This document shows, piece by piece, positions 26,901 through 35,047 of a stretch of 64,000 nt of DNA. Within the stretch, counting starts at the first letter, position 1. Each line of letters starts with the position of its first letter. The position numbers were made by a program, and so were the translations under genes. Origin of the DNA: Roseisalinus antarcticus (lineage in GTDB: Bacteria; Pseudomonadota; Alphaproteobacteria; Rhodobacterales; Rhodobacteraceae); NCBI RefSeq assembly GCF_900172355.1, contig NZ_FWFZ01000005.1:177637-241636 (forward strand), in the 5' to 3' direction. Below the pieces are notes generated by a model. It was not told where the DNA came from. It searched no databases and saw nothing but the letters and a program-made list of their open reading frames with translations.

Positions 26901-27443
26901 GTCGCCGGGGTGGCGCTGAAGCTCGACATAGAGGCGGTCGCCGAAGATCGCCGCCAGACGTTCCATCAGCGCCTGCGCCTTCGGCCGCTGACCGCCGCGC
27001 AACAGCCGGCCGACCGGGCCATCGGGGCCGCCGGTCAGGCAGATCACGCCCGCCGCATGGGCAGCGAGCTCTTCCAGCATTACCTGCGGCCATTCTCCGC
27101 GCCCGTCGAGATAGGCGCAGGAATTCAGCTTCATCAAATTCTGGTATCCGGCGTCGTCCTGCGCCAGAAGCACGACCGGCGCGGGCGCCTCGGGGCGCTT
27201 GCCCGGCTCGGGCGGGATATAGGCGAGGTCGATCTGGCACCCGATGATCGGCTGCACGCCCGCCTTGGTGGCATATTCGGAAAACTCGAGCGCGCAGAAC
27301 ATGTTGTTGCTGTCGGTCACGGCGACGGCCGGCATGTCCATGCCGGCGGCCAGATCGGACAGTTTCTTGACCGGAACCGCGCCTTCGAGCAGCGAGTATT
27401 CGGTATGGGTGCGCAGGTGGATGAATCGGGGGCTCTGGGTCAT
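23931..27443 (-). CDS. dnaE: DNA polymerase III alpha subunit
   Basis: Replicative polymerase catalytic subunit, 1,170 residues, the normal DnaE length. It begins with a PHP domain (FIHLRTHTEYSLLEGAV, VAVTDSNNMFCALEF). The polymerase core shows GPGRGSGAGSLVAYAL, the catalytic-acid motif PDFDIDFCMDRR and the fingers/helix-hairpin-helix region. An OB-fold follows near residue 1000 (AAIVKMAGTVASKQERKSARGNRFAFVALSD). The ATG at 27443 gives the standard N-terminus; an earlier in-frame ATG would add unrelated residues. No beta-clamp partners are nearby. Confidence 0.95.
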   Translation of the reverse strand: MTQSPRFIHLRTHTEYSLLEGAVPVKKLSDLAAGMDMPAVAVTDSNNMFCALEFSEYATKAGVQPIIGCQIDLAYIPPEPGKRPEAPAPVVLLAQDDAGYQNLMKLNSCAYLDGRGEWPQVMLEELAAHAAGVICLTGGPDGPVGRLLRGGQRPKAQALMERLAAIFGDRLYVELQRHPGDDGLPEAERLSERGHVEMAYAMGLPLVATNDVYFPKSALYEAHDALICIAEGAYVDQQEPRRRLTPQHYFKSPQEMATLFADLPEALENTVEIARRCAVKSVKRDPILPRFADDEVEELRRQANAGLQDRLAVIPHAASVEDYQKRLDFELDIIEGMGFPGYFLIVADFIKWAKDHDIPVGPGRGSGAGSLVAYALTITDLDPLRYALLFERFLNPERVSMPDFDIDFCMDRREEVITYVQRKYGRDRVAQIITFGALLSKAAVRDVGRVLQLPYGQVDKLSKMIPVEGVKPVSIEKALADEPRLRDAAKNEEVVQRLLTYGQQVEGLLRNASTHAAGVVIGDRPLDELVPLYQDPRSEMPATQFNMKWVEQAGLVKFDFLGLKTLTVIQNAVDLILKSGRNLHEAADGTQLYQPAPGGENQMNLIPLDDEPTYDLYSAARTVAVFQVESSGMMDALRRMKPTCIEDIVALVALYRPGPMENIPKYCEVKNGISDRDMLHPSVDHILDETQGIIVYQEQVMQIAQEMAGYSLGGADLLRRAMGKKIQAAMDAEKPKFLEGSAKNGVEKKKAQEVWDLLDKFANYGFNKSHAAAYAVVSYQTAWLKTNHPVEFMAGVMNCDLHLTDKLGVYFQEVKKGLGLPWAPPCVNRSDATFDVQDGTLVYALGALKNVGVEAMRLIVEARAAEGAARPFRNLFDFARRVDLKRVGKRSLEMLARAGAFDELDPNRRRVFESLDGLTNYSAAIHEQRASNQSSLFGDAGDDLPEPRLSSVPDWLPAERLAEEFKAVGFYLSGHPLDDYLGPLRRKQVMTLDEVMARAERGAAIVKMAGTVASKQERKSARGNRFAFVALSDPTGQYEVTMFSDTLEAGRDFLESGSQVVLQVEATMESDQLKLLARSVSPIDVVVAEAGSTGFKVYVEAAEAVASVAAVLENARADGTRGGRGPILFCLMDPSLPGEVELDLGGEFPVTPQIKGALRSLPGVLEVHEV

Positions 27444-27643
27444 GCGCCTACCGTATGTCGGGGCGCGACAAGGGTGAAGCGCCAAGATGTCGTCGGTCCG
27501 CCGGGGGCCCTTGCGCGGAAGTCAAACCGCCCGAAAACCCGGCGCGCCCCGGTGCGGCGGCGGTCGGATCGGGCGCAACGGGACCTCGGACCACCGCGGA
27601 ACGCCAGGTGCGACGCAACCCGGGCTTGCAAAACCGGCAACTG

Positions 27644-27670
27644 CCCGGTTTCATCGCATCTCAAACCGGG
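27644..27670. promoter_or_regulatory. Inverted repeat in the dnaE-xdhA divergent region
   Basis: The 298-bp region between dnaE and xdhA has no gene. It contains an 8-bp inverted repeat, CCCGGTTT and AAACCGGG, separated by 11 bp, about 70 bp before the xdhA start. Spacing and position suit an operator for a regulator of purine breakdown, but a simple RNA hairpin is equally possible. No regulator gene is adjacent. Confidence 0.3.
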
Positions 27671-27741
27671 GGCGCGCGGCCTACACCGCATCGACGGCGC
27701 GCCGATCCCGTAGAGACATGTAACGCGGTTGGGTCCTTCGG

Positions 27742-29118
27742 ATGACAGTTTCTTTCTGGCTGAATGGCAAGCCGGTCTCGGCAGAGGGCGGCCCGACGCT
27801 GACCCTGCTTGACTGGCTGCGCGAAGAGCAGGGGCTGAAAGGCACCAAGGAGGGCTGCAACGAGGGCGATTGCGGCGCCTGTTCGGTCATGGTCACCGAC
27901 ACGGCCGGATCGCGGGCGCTGAATGCTTGCATCCTGTTCCTGCCACAGCTCGAGGGCAAGGCGGTCCGCACGGTCGAGGGGATCTCGGGGCCCGCGGGCG
28001 AGATACATCCCGTCCAGGAGAACATGGTCGCGCTGCACGGCAGCCAGTGCGGGTTCTGCACGCCGGGGTTCATCGTCTCCATGGCGGTCGGGCATCTCAA
28101 CGGGCGGCGGGATCACGACGACGTGGTCGCGGGCAATCTCTGCCGTTGCACCGGCTATGCCCCGATCGTGCGGGCCGCCGAGGCCTCGGCCACGGCCCCG
28201 GTGCCGCAGTGGATGACAGGCGACGCGGATCTGGTGGCCAAGGGCGGCGGCGCATCGGCGTCAGGGCCGGTCGCGCCCGAGACGGTGAAGGAGCTGGCGG
28301 CCTGGTATCTGGCCCATCCCGACGCCACGCTGATCGCCGGGGCGACCGATGTGGGCCTGTGGGTCACAAAGGAGTTCCGCGAGCTTGGCGATGTCGCCTT
28401 TCTCAATCGCTGCGCCGACCTCCGACACGTCGACGAGGTGCCCGGCGGGCTTCGGATCGGGGCCGGAGTGCCCATGTCCGATCTGCTGCAGCTGGTGGCG
28501 CCGCATTACCCGTCCTATGCCGAGCTGATCCGGCGCTACGGTTCGGACCAGGTGCGCAACGCGGCCACCATCGGCGGCAACATCGCCAACGGCTCGCCCA
28601 TCGGGGACAACCCGCCGGCCCTGATAGCGCTGGATGCGGTGCTGCACCTTCGGCGCGGCGACGTGCGGCGGGACCTGCCGATCGAGGATTTCTTCCTCGA
28701 CTACGGCAAGCAGGACCGGCAGCCGGGCGAGTTCGTCGAGGCCGTGACCATGCCGCTCGGGGCGGAGGCGCTGCGCTGCTACAAGATCTCCAAGCGGTTC
28801 GACCAGGACATCTCGGCTCTCTGCGGCTGTTTCAACGTCACGGTCGAGGCAGGCCTGGTGGCGGCGGCGCGGATCGCCTTCGGCGGAATGGCCGGCGTGC
28901 CCAAGCGGGCCGCCCATGTCGAAGCCGCCCTCGTGGGACAGCCCTGGACGGCCGAGACCATCGCCGCTGCGGCGCCTATGATGGCGCAGGATTTCACACC
29001 GATGTCGGACATGCGCGCCTCGGCGGCCTATCGGCTGGAGGTCGCTCAGGGGCTGTTGCAAAGGTATCATCGGGATCTCGCCGGCGAGACGGTGTCGGTT
29101 CTGGAGGTGCGGCCATGA
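27742..29118 (+). CDS. xdhA: Xanthine dehydrogenase small subunit (FeS/FAD)
   Basis: Electron-transfer subunit of xanthine dehydrogenase, 458 residues. The plant-type 2Fe-2S cluster ligands are in [15 protein letters not shown] (Cys39, 44, 47) and the second cluster in [11 protein letters not shown] and GNLCRCTGY. The FAD domain begins near residue 190 with [13 protein letters not shown] and has [24 protein letters not shown]. It oxidises hypoxanthine and xanthine to urate together with XdhB. The stop overlaps the xdhB start (ATGA). Confidence 0.95.
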   Translation: MTVSFWLNGKPVSAEGGPTLTLLDWLREEQGLKGTKEGCNEGDCGACSVMVTDTAGSRALNACILFLPQLEGKAVRTVEGISGPAGEIHPVQENMVALHGSQCGFCTPGFIVSMAVGHLNGRRDHDDVVAGNLCRCTGYAPIVRAAEASATAPVPQWMTGDADLVAKGGGASASGPVAPETVKELAAWYLAHPDATLIAGATDVGLWVTKEFRELGDVAFLNRCADLRHVDEVPGGLRIGAGVPMSDLLQLVAPHYPSYAELIRRYGSDQVRNAATIGGNIANGSPIGDNPPALIALDAVLHLRRGDVRRDLPIEDFFLDYGKQDRQPGEFVEAVTMPLGAEALRCYKISKRFDQDISALCGCFNVTVEAGLVAAARIAFGGMAGVPKRAAHVEAALVGQPWTAETIAAAAPMMAQDFTPMSDMRASAAYRLEVAQGLLQRYHRDLAGETVSVLEVRP

Positions 29119-31553
29119 GCGTTGCAAAGCCCCTGCCCCATGACGCCGCGTCGCTGCATGTCGCCGGGACCGCGCGGTATATCGACGATGTGCCGATGCC
29201 GGCCGATTGCCTGCATCTGGCCTTTGGGCTGTCCACGGTCGCGCGAGGGCGGATCACCGCGCTGGATCTTGACGCGGTGCGGTCGGCCCCCGGTGTCATT
29301 GCGGTCCTGACCGCCGGGGACCTGCCCTTCGCCAACGACGTCTCGCCCTCGGTCCACGACGAGCCTTTGCTGTCGGACGGGACCGTGAATTATGTGGGCC
29401 AGCCGATCTTTCTGGTGGTTGCCCGCAGTCATCTGGCGGCGCGGGCCGCCGCCCGTCTCGGCGCGGTGGAGATCGCCGAAGAGACGCCGATCCTGACCGT
29501 GGACGAGGCCCTGGCCGAAGACAGCCGATTCGAGGGCGGGCCCGTCGTCTGGTCCCGGGGCGACGTCGCCGCGGCGCTGTCCGGGGCGCCCCGCAGGCTG
29601 ACCGGGCGGCTGGAGCTGGGCGGGCAAGAACATTTCTACCTCGAGGGCCAGGCGGCCCTGGCGCTGCCGCAGGAGGGCGGCGACATGCTGGTGTCGAGCT
29701 CGACCCAGCACCCGACCGAGATCCAGCACAAGGTCGCCGAGGCGCTGGGCGTGCCGATGCACGCGGTCCGGGTCGAGAGCCGCCGGATGGGCGGCGGCTT
29801 CGGCGGCAAGGAAAGCCAGGGCAACGCGCTGGCGGTGGCCTGTGCCGTGGCGGCGCAGCGGACGGGCAAGCCCTGCAAGATGCGCTATGACCGCGACGAC
29901 GACATGATCATCACCGGCAAGCGGCACGATTTCCGGATCGAGTACGACGTGGGCTTCGACGAGAGCGGCCGGCTGCACGGGGTGGACTTCGTTCAATACG
30001 CCCGCTGCGGATGGTCCATGGACCTGTCCCTGCCCGTGGCCGACCGGGCGATGCTGCATGCGGACAATGCCTATCTTCTGCCGGCGATGCGGGTGACCTC
30101 GCACCGGCTGAAGACCAATACCCAGTCGGCCACCGCCTATCGCGGTTTTGGCGGGCCGCAGGGAATGGTCGGGATCGAGCGGGTGATGGATGCGGTCGCG
30201 CGGGACCTCGGGACGGACCCGGCGGCGCTGCGGCGCCTCAACTTCTACCGAGCGGCGGCCCGGACGGCGGGTGCCTCCGGCGGGGATATTGACGAGGCAA
30301 TGAAGCCGGGAGGGCGGCTTCCCGAGACGGACCTCGCCTCGCGCGGGGCGGTCAAGGTGTCGTCGGGGACCGGGCGGGCGCGGGCCTTTGGCGGGGCGCA
30401 TTCCCCCGCGCAGGAAGAAGCCGAGAACGCCACGCATTACGGCATGCGGGTGACCGATTTCATCTTGCACGAGATGACGGATGCGCTTCTGGCCTCCAGC
30501 GACTACGCCGCGCGGAAGGCGGCGGTGGCGGAGTGGAACGCGCACAATCCTCTGCTGAAGCGCGGCATCGCCTATTCGCCGGTGAAGTTCGGGATTTCCT
30601 TTACCCTGACGCACCTGAACCAGGCCGGGGCCCTGGTCCATGTCTACCAGGACGGGTCGGTGCATCTGAACCATGGCGGCACGGAGATGGGCCAGGGTCT
30701 GTTCCAGAAGGTGGCGCAGGTCGCGGCGGCCCGGTTCGGCATTCCGCTGGAGATGGTGAAGATCACCGCGACCGACACCGCCAAGGTGCCCAACACCTCG
30801 GCCACGGCGGCCTCTTCGGGGTCGGATCTGAACGGGATGGCCACCAGGATCGCCTGTGACACGATCCGCGACCGCATGGCCGCGTGCCTGGCCGAGCTGC
30901 ACCAGTCCGACCCCTCGGAGGTGCGCTTCGAGGACGGGCAGGTCATAGTGGGGGCGCAGTCCATGTCCTTTGCCGAGGCCGCCGCGCTTGTCTATCAGAA
31001 CCGGGTCAGCCTGTCGGCGACCGGGTTCTATCGCACGCCCAAGCTGTCATGGGACCGTGTCGCCGGAAAGGGGCGGCCCTTCCTCTATTTCTCCTACGGT
31101 GCCGCGGTGACCGAGGTTGTCATCGACACGCTGACCGGCGAGAACCGCATTCTGCGGACCGATATCCTGCACGATTGCGGCGCGTCGCTGAACCCCGCGC
31201 TGGACACCGGCCAGATCGAGGGCGCCTACGTCCAGGGCGCCGGCTGGCTGACGACGGAGGAGCTGGTCTGGGACGACGCGGGCCGGCTGCGGACCCATGC
31301 GCCGTCGACCTACAAGATCCCGGCCTGTTCGGACCGGCCCGACATCTTCAACGTGAGCCTGTTCGACGGCGAGAACCGGGAGGACACGATCTATCGGTCC
31401 AAGGCTGTGGGCGAGCCGCCGTTCATGCTGGGCATCTCGGCGTGGCTGGCGCTGATGGACGCCTGCGCGGCCTGCGGGCCCGACGATCCGGCCCTTAACG
31501 CACCCGCGACGGCAGAGGAGGTTCTGGCCGCGGTGGGGCGGGCGCGGGGATGA
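29115..31553 (+). CDS. xdhB: Xanthine dehydrogenase large subunit (molybdopterin-binding)
   Basis: Molybdenum catalytic subunit, 812 residues, about 30-50 longer than usual. Family motifs: [71 protein letters not shown], and GEPPFMLG with the catalytic Glu near the C-terminus. Between RRLNFYRAA and [12 protein letters not shown] there is an extra stretch of about 45 residues ([20 protein letters not shown]..). Its DNA begins with a sequence resembling the dispersed GCCTCCGGCGGG repeat. The frame remains open, so a longer loop is likely tolerated. The stop overlaps the xdhC start. Confidence 0.94.
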   Translation: MSVAKPLPHDAASLHVAGTARYIDDVPMPADCLHLAFGLSTVARGRITALDLDAVRSAPGVIAVLTAGDLPFANDVSPSVHDEPLLSDGTVNYVGQPIFLVVARSHLAARAAARLGAVEIAEETPILTVDEALAEDSRFEGGPVVWSRGDVAAALSGAPRRLTGRLELGGQEHFYLEGQAALALPQEGGDMLVSSSTQHPTEIQHKVAEALGVPMHAVRVESRRMGGGFGGKESQGNALAVACAVAAQRTGKPCKMRYDRDDDMIITGKRHDFRIEYDVGFDESGRLHGVDFVQYARCGWSMDLSLPVADRAMLHADNAYLLPAMRVTSHRLKTNTQSATAYRGFGGPQGMVGIERVMDAVARDLGTDPAALRRLNFYRAAARTAGASGGDIDEAMKPGGRLPETDLASRGAVKVSSGTGRARAFGGAHSPAQEEAENATHYGMRVTDFILHEMTDALLASSDYAARKAAVAEWNAHNPLLKRGIAYSPVKFGISFTLTHLNQAGALVHVYQDGSVHLNHGGTEMGQGLFQKVAQVAAARFGIPLEMVKITATDTAKVPNTSATAASSGSDLNGMATRIACDTIRDRMAACLAELHQSDPSEVRFEDGQVIVGAQSMSFAEAAALVYQNRVSLSATGFYRTPKLSWDRVAGKGRPFLYFSYGAAVTEVVIDTLTGENRILRTDILHDCGASLNPALDTGQIEGAYVQGAGWLTTEELVWDDAGRLRTHAPSTYKIPACSDRPDIFNVSLFDGENREDTIYRSKAVGEPPFMLGISAWLALMDACAACGPDDPALNAPATAEEVLAAVGRARG
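30273..30305 (+). repeat. Dispersed GCCTCCGGCGGG repeat, possible intragenic copy in xdhB
   Basis: Within the extra segment of xdhB, GCCTCCGGCGGGGATATT is followed by GACGAGGCAATGAAG. The first half matches the repeats at 33818 and 52407, and the end resembles their CCAAGATGAAG. It is read in frame as [11 protein letters not shown]. The match is imperfect in the middle. Confidence 0.45.
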
Positions 31554-32293
31554 CCGCCGTCCGCGTCACCGTATCGCGCACCGCAGGCTCCGTCCCGCGC
31601 GAGGCGGGCACCGCCATGTTGGTGCGCCAAGAGACGATCGAAGGCACGATCGGCGGCGGAGCCCTGGAATGGGAGGCGATGCGGATCGCCCGCGAGATGC
31701 TCGCCCAGGGGCAGACGGCGCTGGAGCGGACGCTGCCGCTTGGCCCCGGCCTGAGGCAATGCTGCGGTGGCTCCGTCACGCTGGCCTTCACGCGGGCGGA
31801 GGATCTGCCCGCGCCGGAGCGCACGCCCTTGTGGATCTGGGGCGCTGGCCATGTGGGGCGCGCTATCGTGGCGACCCTCGCGCCCCTTCCCCATCACGCG
31901 CTGACCCTCGTGGATACCGCGGCGGACCGGTTTCCGGAGGCAGATCACGGAGAGACGCGGCTGATCGCGGTGGCGCCGGAGCGGCTGGTGCCCCATGCAC
32001 CCCGGGACGCGCATCACCTGATCCTGACCTATTCGCACGAGATTGACCTGCGCCTTTGTCACGCGCTTCTGTCGCACGGATTTGCCTCTTGCGGGCTGAT
32101 CGGCTCGGCCACCAAATGGGCGCGGTTCCGGTCTCGGCTCGCCGCGCTCGGTCATTCGAATGCTCAGATATTGCGCATTGCCTGCCCGATAGGCGACCCT
32201 ATGCTGGGCAAACACCCCCAGGCGATTGCGGTGGGGGTTGCGGCCGCGCTACTGCGGTCGGCGGACAGGGATCACGGAGACAGAACCGGATGA
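31550..32293 (+). CDS. xdhC: Xanthine dehydrogenase accessory protein XdhC
   Basis: Molybdenum-cofactor binding and insertion factor for XdhB, 247 residues. The XdhC-type N-terminal domain has AGSVPREAGTAMLVRQETIEGTIGGGALEWEA and PGLRQCCGGSVTL. The C-terminal Rossmann domain has WGAGHVGRAIVATLAP and FASCGLIGSATKWARFRSRL. Starts and stops overlap both neighbours, so it is translated from the same message as xdhB and the following ABC ATPase. Confidence 0.93.
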   Translation: MTAVRVTVSRTAGSVPREAGTAMLVRQETIEGTIGGGALEWEAMRIAREMLAQGQTALERTLPLGPGLRQCCGGSVTLAFTRAEDLPAPERTPLWIWGAGHVGRAIVATLAPLPHHALTLVDTAADRFPEADHGETRLIAVAPERLVPHAPRDAHHLILTYSHEIDLRLCHALLSHGFASCGLIGSATKWARFRSRLAALGHSNAQILRIACPIGDPMLGKHPQAIAVGVAAALLRSADRDHGDRTG

Positions 32294-33813
32294 GAGACGT
32301 GTTGCTTGCCCTCGAGGGGTTGACCAAGGCCTATCCCGGCGTGGTCGCCAATGAGGACGTGTCGTTCACCATCGGCCGCGGGGAAATCCACGCGCTCTTG
32401 GGGGAAAACGGCGCTGGCAAGTCGACGCTGGTCAAGACGATCTACGGCCTGGTGAAGCCCGATCGCGGCCGGATGGTGCTGAACGGCGCCAGGTTCGAGC
32501 CCGCCGAGCCGCGGGCGGCGCGGACGTCGGGCGTCGCGATGGTGTTCCAGCATTTCTCGTTGTTCGACGCGCTCAACGTGGCCGAGAACATCGCCCTGGG
32601 AATGGAAAACCCGCCGAGCCAACGCGACCTTGCCGCACGGATCGAAGAGGTGTCGGAGACCTACGGGCTGCCGCTCGACCCGTTCCGCGTGGTCGGCGAC
32701 CTTTCGGCGGGCGAGCGCCAGAGGGTCGAGATCATTCGCTGCCTGCTGCAGGATCCGAAGCTTCTGATCATGGACGAGCCGACCTCGGTACTGACGCCGC
32801 AGGAGGTGACGATCCTGTTCGAGACCCTGCGCAAGCTGTCCGCCGAGGGGACGGCGATCCTATATATCTCGCACAAGCTGGAGGAGATCCGGGCGCTTTG
32901 CGAGACCGCGACGATCCTGCGGCTGGGGCGCAATGTCGGCACCTGCGACCCGCGCGAGACCTCGGCGCGGCAAATGGCGGAGATGATGGTCGGCGGCACC
33001 CTGCACGTGCCCGAGCGCGAGGCCGCAGCGCCCGGAGAGGTGGCGCTGCGGCTCGAATCGCTGTCAGCACCGTCACCGCGGGCCTTCGGGACCTCGCTGA
33101 AGGAGATCCGGCTGGATGTGCGTCGCGGAGAGGTCCTGGGGATCGGCGGGGTGGCGGGAAACGGCCAGGACGAATTGCTGGACGCCCTTTCGGGAGAGCT
33201 GCGGGTGGCGCCCGGCATGATCTTTTTCGAGGGGCGCGATGTCGGGGCCGAGGGGCCGGACCTGCGCCGTGCGCTTGGTCTGCTGGCCGCGCCCGAGGAA
33301 CGCAACGGCCATGCGGCGGCGCCCGAAATGAGCCTGACCGAGAATGCGATCCTGACGGGGCGGGTGCGCGAAGGCCTCTCGCGGCGGGGCTTTCTGAACT
33401 GGGGCCGGGCCAAGACCTTCGCGGAACGCGTGATCGAACGCTTCGACGTGCGCACCCCGGGGGCGGACAACACCGCGATGTCCTTGTCGGGCGGCAACCT
33501 GCAGAAATTTGTCATCGGCCGCGAAATCCTGCAGCGGCCCGAGGTGTTGATCGTGAACCAGCCGACCTGGGGCGTCGACGCTTCGGCGGCGGCCGCGATC
33601 CGGCAGGCGCTTCTGGATCTTGCCTCGAACGGGGCGGCGGTGATCGTGATCAGCCAGGACCTCGATGAGCTGATGGAAATCTCGGACCGGTTCGCGGCCC
33701 TGAACGAGGGCCGGCTGTCCGAGCCGCGGCCCGCGCCGGGGCTGACCGTGGACGAGATCGGCCTGATGCTGGGCGGCGCCCATGATATGGAGGTCGCGCA
33801 TGTTGCCGAATGA
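32290..33813 (+). CDS. BMP-family (purine nucleoside) ABC transporter ATPase
   Basis: Double-domain ATPase of the RbsA/NupA type, 507 residues. The first domain has Walker A GENGAGKST, signature LSAGERQRVEI and Walker B LLIMDEPTSVL. The second domain has the degenerate P-loop GVAGNGQDELLDALSG and LSGGNLQKFVIGREI. The ATG at 32290 overlaps the xdhC stop. Two permeases and a BMP receptor follow, the order of nucleoside importers such as NupABC. Coupling to xdhABC suggests purine bases or nucleosides as cargo (inference). Confidence 0.92.
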   Translation: MRDVLLALEGLTKAYPGVVANEDVSFTIGRGEIHALLGENGAGKSTLVKTIYGLVKPDRGRMVLNGARFEPAEPRAARTSGVAMVFQHFSLFDALNVAENIALGMENPPSQRDLAARIEEVSETYGLPLDPFRVVGDLSAGERQRVEIIRCLLQDPKLLIMDEPTSVLTPQEVTILFETLRKLSAEGTAILYISHKLEEIRALCETATILRLGRNVGTCDPRETSARQMAEMMVGGTLHVPEREAAAPGEVALRLESLSAPSPRAFGTSLKEIRLDVRRGEVLGIGGVAGNGQDELLDALSGELRVAPGMIFFEGRDVGAEGPDLRRALGLLAAPEERNGHAAAPEMSLTENAILTGRVREGLSRRGFLNWGRAKTFAERVIERFDVRTPGADNTAMSLSGGNLQKFVIGREILQRPEVLIVNQPTWGVDASAAAAIRQALLDLASNGAAVIVISQDLDELMEISDRFAALNEGRLSEPRPAPGLTVDEIGLMLGGAHDMEVAHVAE

Positions 33814-33817
33814 GGGA

Positions 33818-33850
33818 GCCTCCGGCGGGAGTTTTTCCGCCAAGATGAAG
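33818..33850 (+). repeat. Dispersed repeat GCCTCCGGCGGGAG-T5-..CCAAGATGAAG, copy A
   Basis: It lies in the 48-bp gap between the ATPase and the first permease. CTCC-GGCG-GGAG forms a small hairpin followed by five T, so it looks like a weak terminator. Related copies on the minus strand lie at 52407-52438 and 49202-49230. Confidence 0.75.
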
Positions 33851-33861
33851 GGCGGGGCGAC

Positions 33862-34962
33862 ATGCTGAAGCTGGAGAAGCGGCAGAGGCCCTCGGAGGTC
33901 TGGAGCTATGCGACGCCGGTGATCGCGGTGTTGCTGACGATGGTCTTTGGCGGGCTGCTGTTCATGGCGCTGGGCAAGGATCCCTTCGTGGCGATCCGGA
34001 CGATCTTCTGGGATCCGCTGTTTTCCGAATTCGCGTTCTTCTATCGGCCGCAACTGCTGGTGAAGGGGGCGCCTCTGGTGCTGATCGCCATCGGTCTGTC
34101 CTACGGGTTTCGGGCCGGCATCTGGAACATCGGCGCCGAGGGCCAATACATCGTCGGGGCGATCTTCGCGGCCGCGGCGGGGCTGGCGCTCTACCCGATG
34201 GAAGCGCGATGGCTGATCTTTCCGCTCATGGTGCTGGCGGGCGCGTTCGGCGGGTTTCTGTGGGCGATGATCCCTGGGATCCTGAAGGTACGGTTCGGGA
34301 CCAACGAAATCCTGGTCTCGCTGATGCTGGTCTATGTAGCCGAGCAATTGCTGGCGTCCATGGCGCTGGGAGCGCTGAAGAACCCCGAGGGCTTCGGCTT
34401 TCCAGGCAGTCGGAACCTGGCGCAATGGAGCTCTTCGCAGAACCTGGAGATCGTGGCGGGCTCCGGCATGCACTGGGGGGTGGTCGTCGCCTTTCTCGCG
34501 GTGATCGGGACCTATGTGACGATGTCGCGCCATGTGCTCGGGTTCCAGATCCGGCTTACGGGGCAGAGCCCCCGGGCCGCGGCATTTTCCGGCGTCAACC
34601 CCGCCCGGCTGGTGCTGGTCAGTCTCGGCGTCTCGGGAGCCCTGGCGGGGCTGGCGGGGATGTTCGAGGTCACCGGCCCCGCGGGGCAGATCAGCATCGA
34701 TTTCAATGCAGGGTACGGGTTCACGGCGATCATCGTTGCATTTCTTGGGCGGCTGCATCCGATCGGAATCATGCTGGCGGGAGGGCTGATGGCCCTGACC
34801 TACATCGGCGGCGAGATCGCACAGTCGCAATTGCAGATGCCGGCGGCAGCGATCCAGTTGTTCCAGGGGATGCTTCTGTTCTTCCTGCTCGCGGTGGACG
34901 TTGTCACCCACTACCGTGTGCGGTGGAGGCGGCCCGCCTCTGCCCGGGTCGCCGCCGAATGA
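33862..34962 (+). CDS. BMP-family ABC transporter permease 1
   Basis: Inner-membrane subunit, 366 residues, about eight to nine hydrophobic helices. The first is at about residues 20-38 (VIAVLLTMVFGGLLFMALG). It carries the branched-chain/ribose permease family signature SYGFRAGIWNIGAEGQYIVGAIFAA and FRGT-like NEILVSLMLVYVAEQLL. The conserved C-terminal block RLHPIGIMLAGGLMALTYIGGE matches nucleoside permeases of the YufP/NupB type. It follows the ATPase after the dispersed repeat and is separated from permease 2 by 85 bp containing another repeat. Confidence 0.9.
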   Translation: MLKLEKRQRPSEVWSYATPVIAVLLTMVFGGLLFMALGKDPFVAIRTIFWDPLFSEFAFFYRPQLLVKGAPLVLIAIGLSYGFRAGIWNIGAEGQYIVGAIFAAAAGLALYPMEARWLIFPLMVLAGAFGGFLWAMIPGILKVRFGTNEILVSLMLVYVAEQLLASMALGALKNPEGFGFPGSRNLAQWSSSQNLEIVAGSGMHWGVVVAFLAVIGTYVTMSRHVLGFQIRLTGQSPRAAAFSGVNPARLVLVSLGVSGALAGLAGMFEVTGPAGQISIDFNAGYGFTAIIVAFLGRLHPIGIMLAGGLMALTYIGGEIAQSQLQMPAAAIQLFQGMLLFFLLAVDVVTHYRVRWRRPASARVAAE

Positions 34963-34980
34963 GCCGGAACGCAAACAAAG

Positions 34981-35027
34981 GGACGGTGGGCGGGGCGATG
35001 CCGAAGGCGAGCGTCGTCCCGCCGTCC
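34981..35027 (+). repeat. Palindromic repeat GGACGG..CCGTCC, copy 1
   Basis: It begins GGACGGTGGGCGGGGCGATG and ends CGAGCGTCGTCCCGCCGTCC. The outer arms GGACGGTGGG and CCCGCCGTCC pair over 10 bp. A related copy at 41459-41519 shares the first 20 bases with one mismatch and the block CGAGCGTCGTCC. It sits between the two permease genes of the importer. Confidence 0.7.
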
Positions 35028-35047
35028 AGTTGCAAGGGACCAGCCGC

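Noticed and set aside
24396..27713. Very long plus-strand open frame of about 1,100 codons antisense to dnaE
   Set aside because: It is the mirror frame of a high-GC gene. Its translation is rich in Arg, His, Val and Gln with no domain, and dnaE motifs on the other strand are complete.
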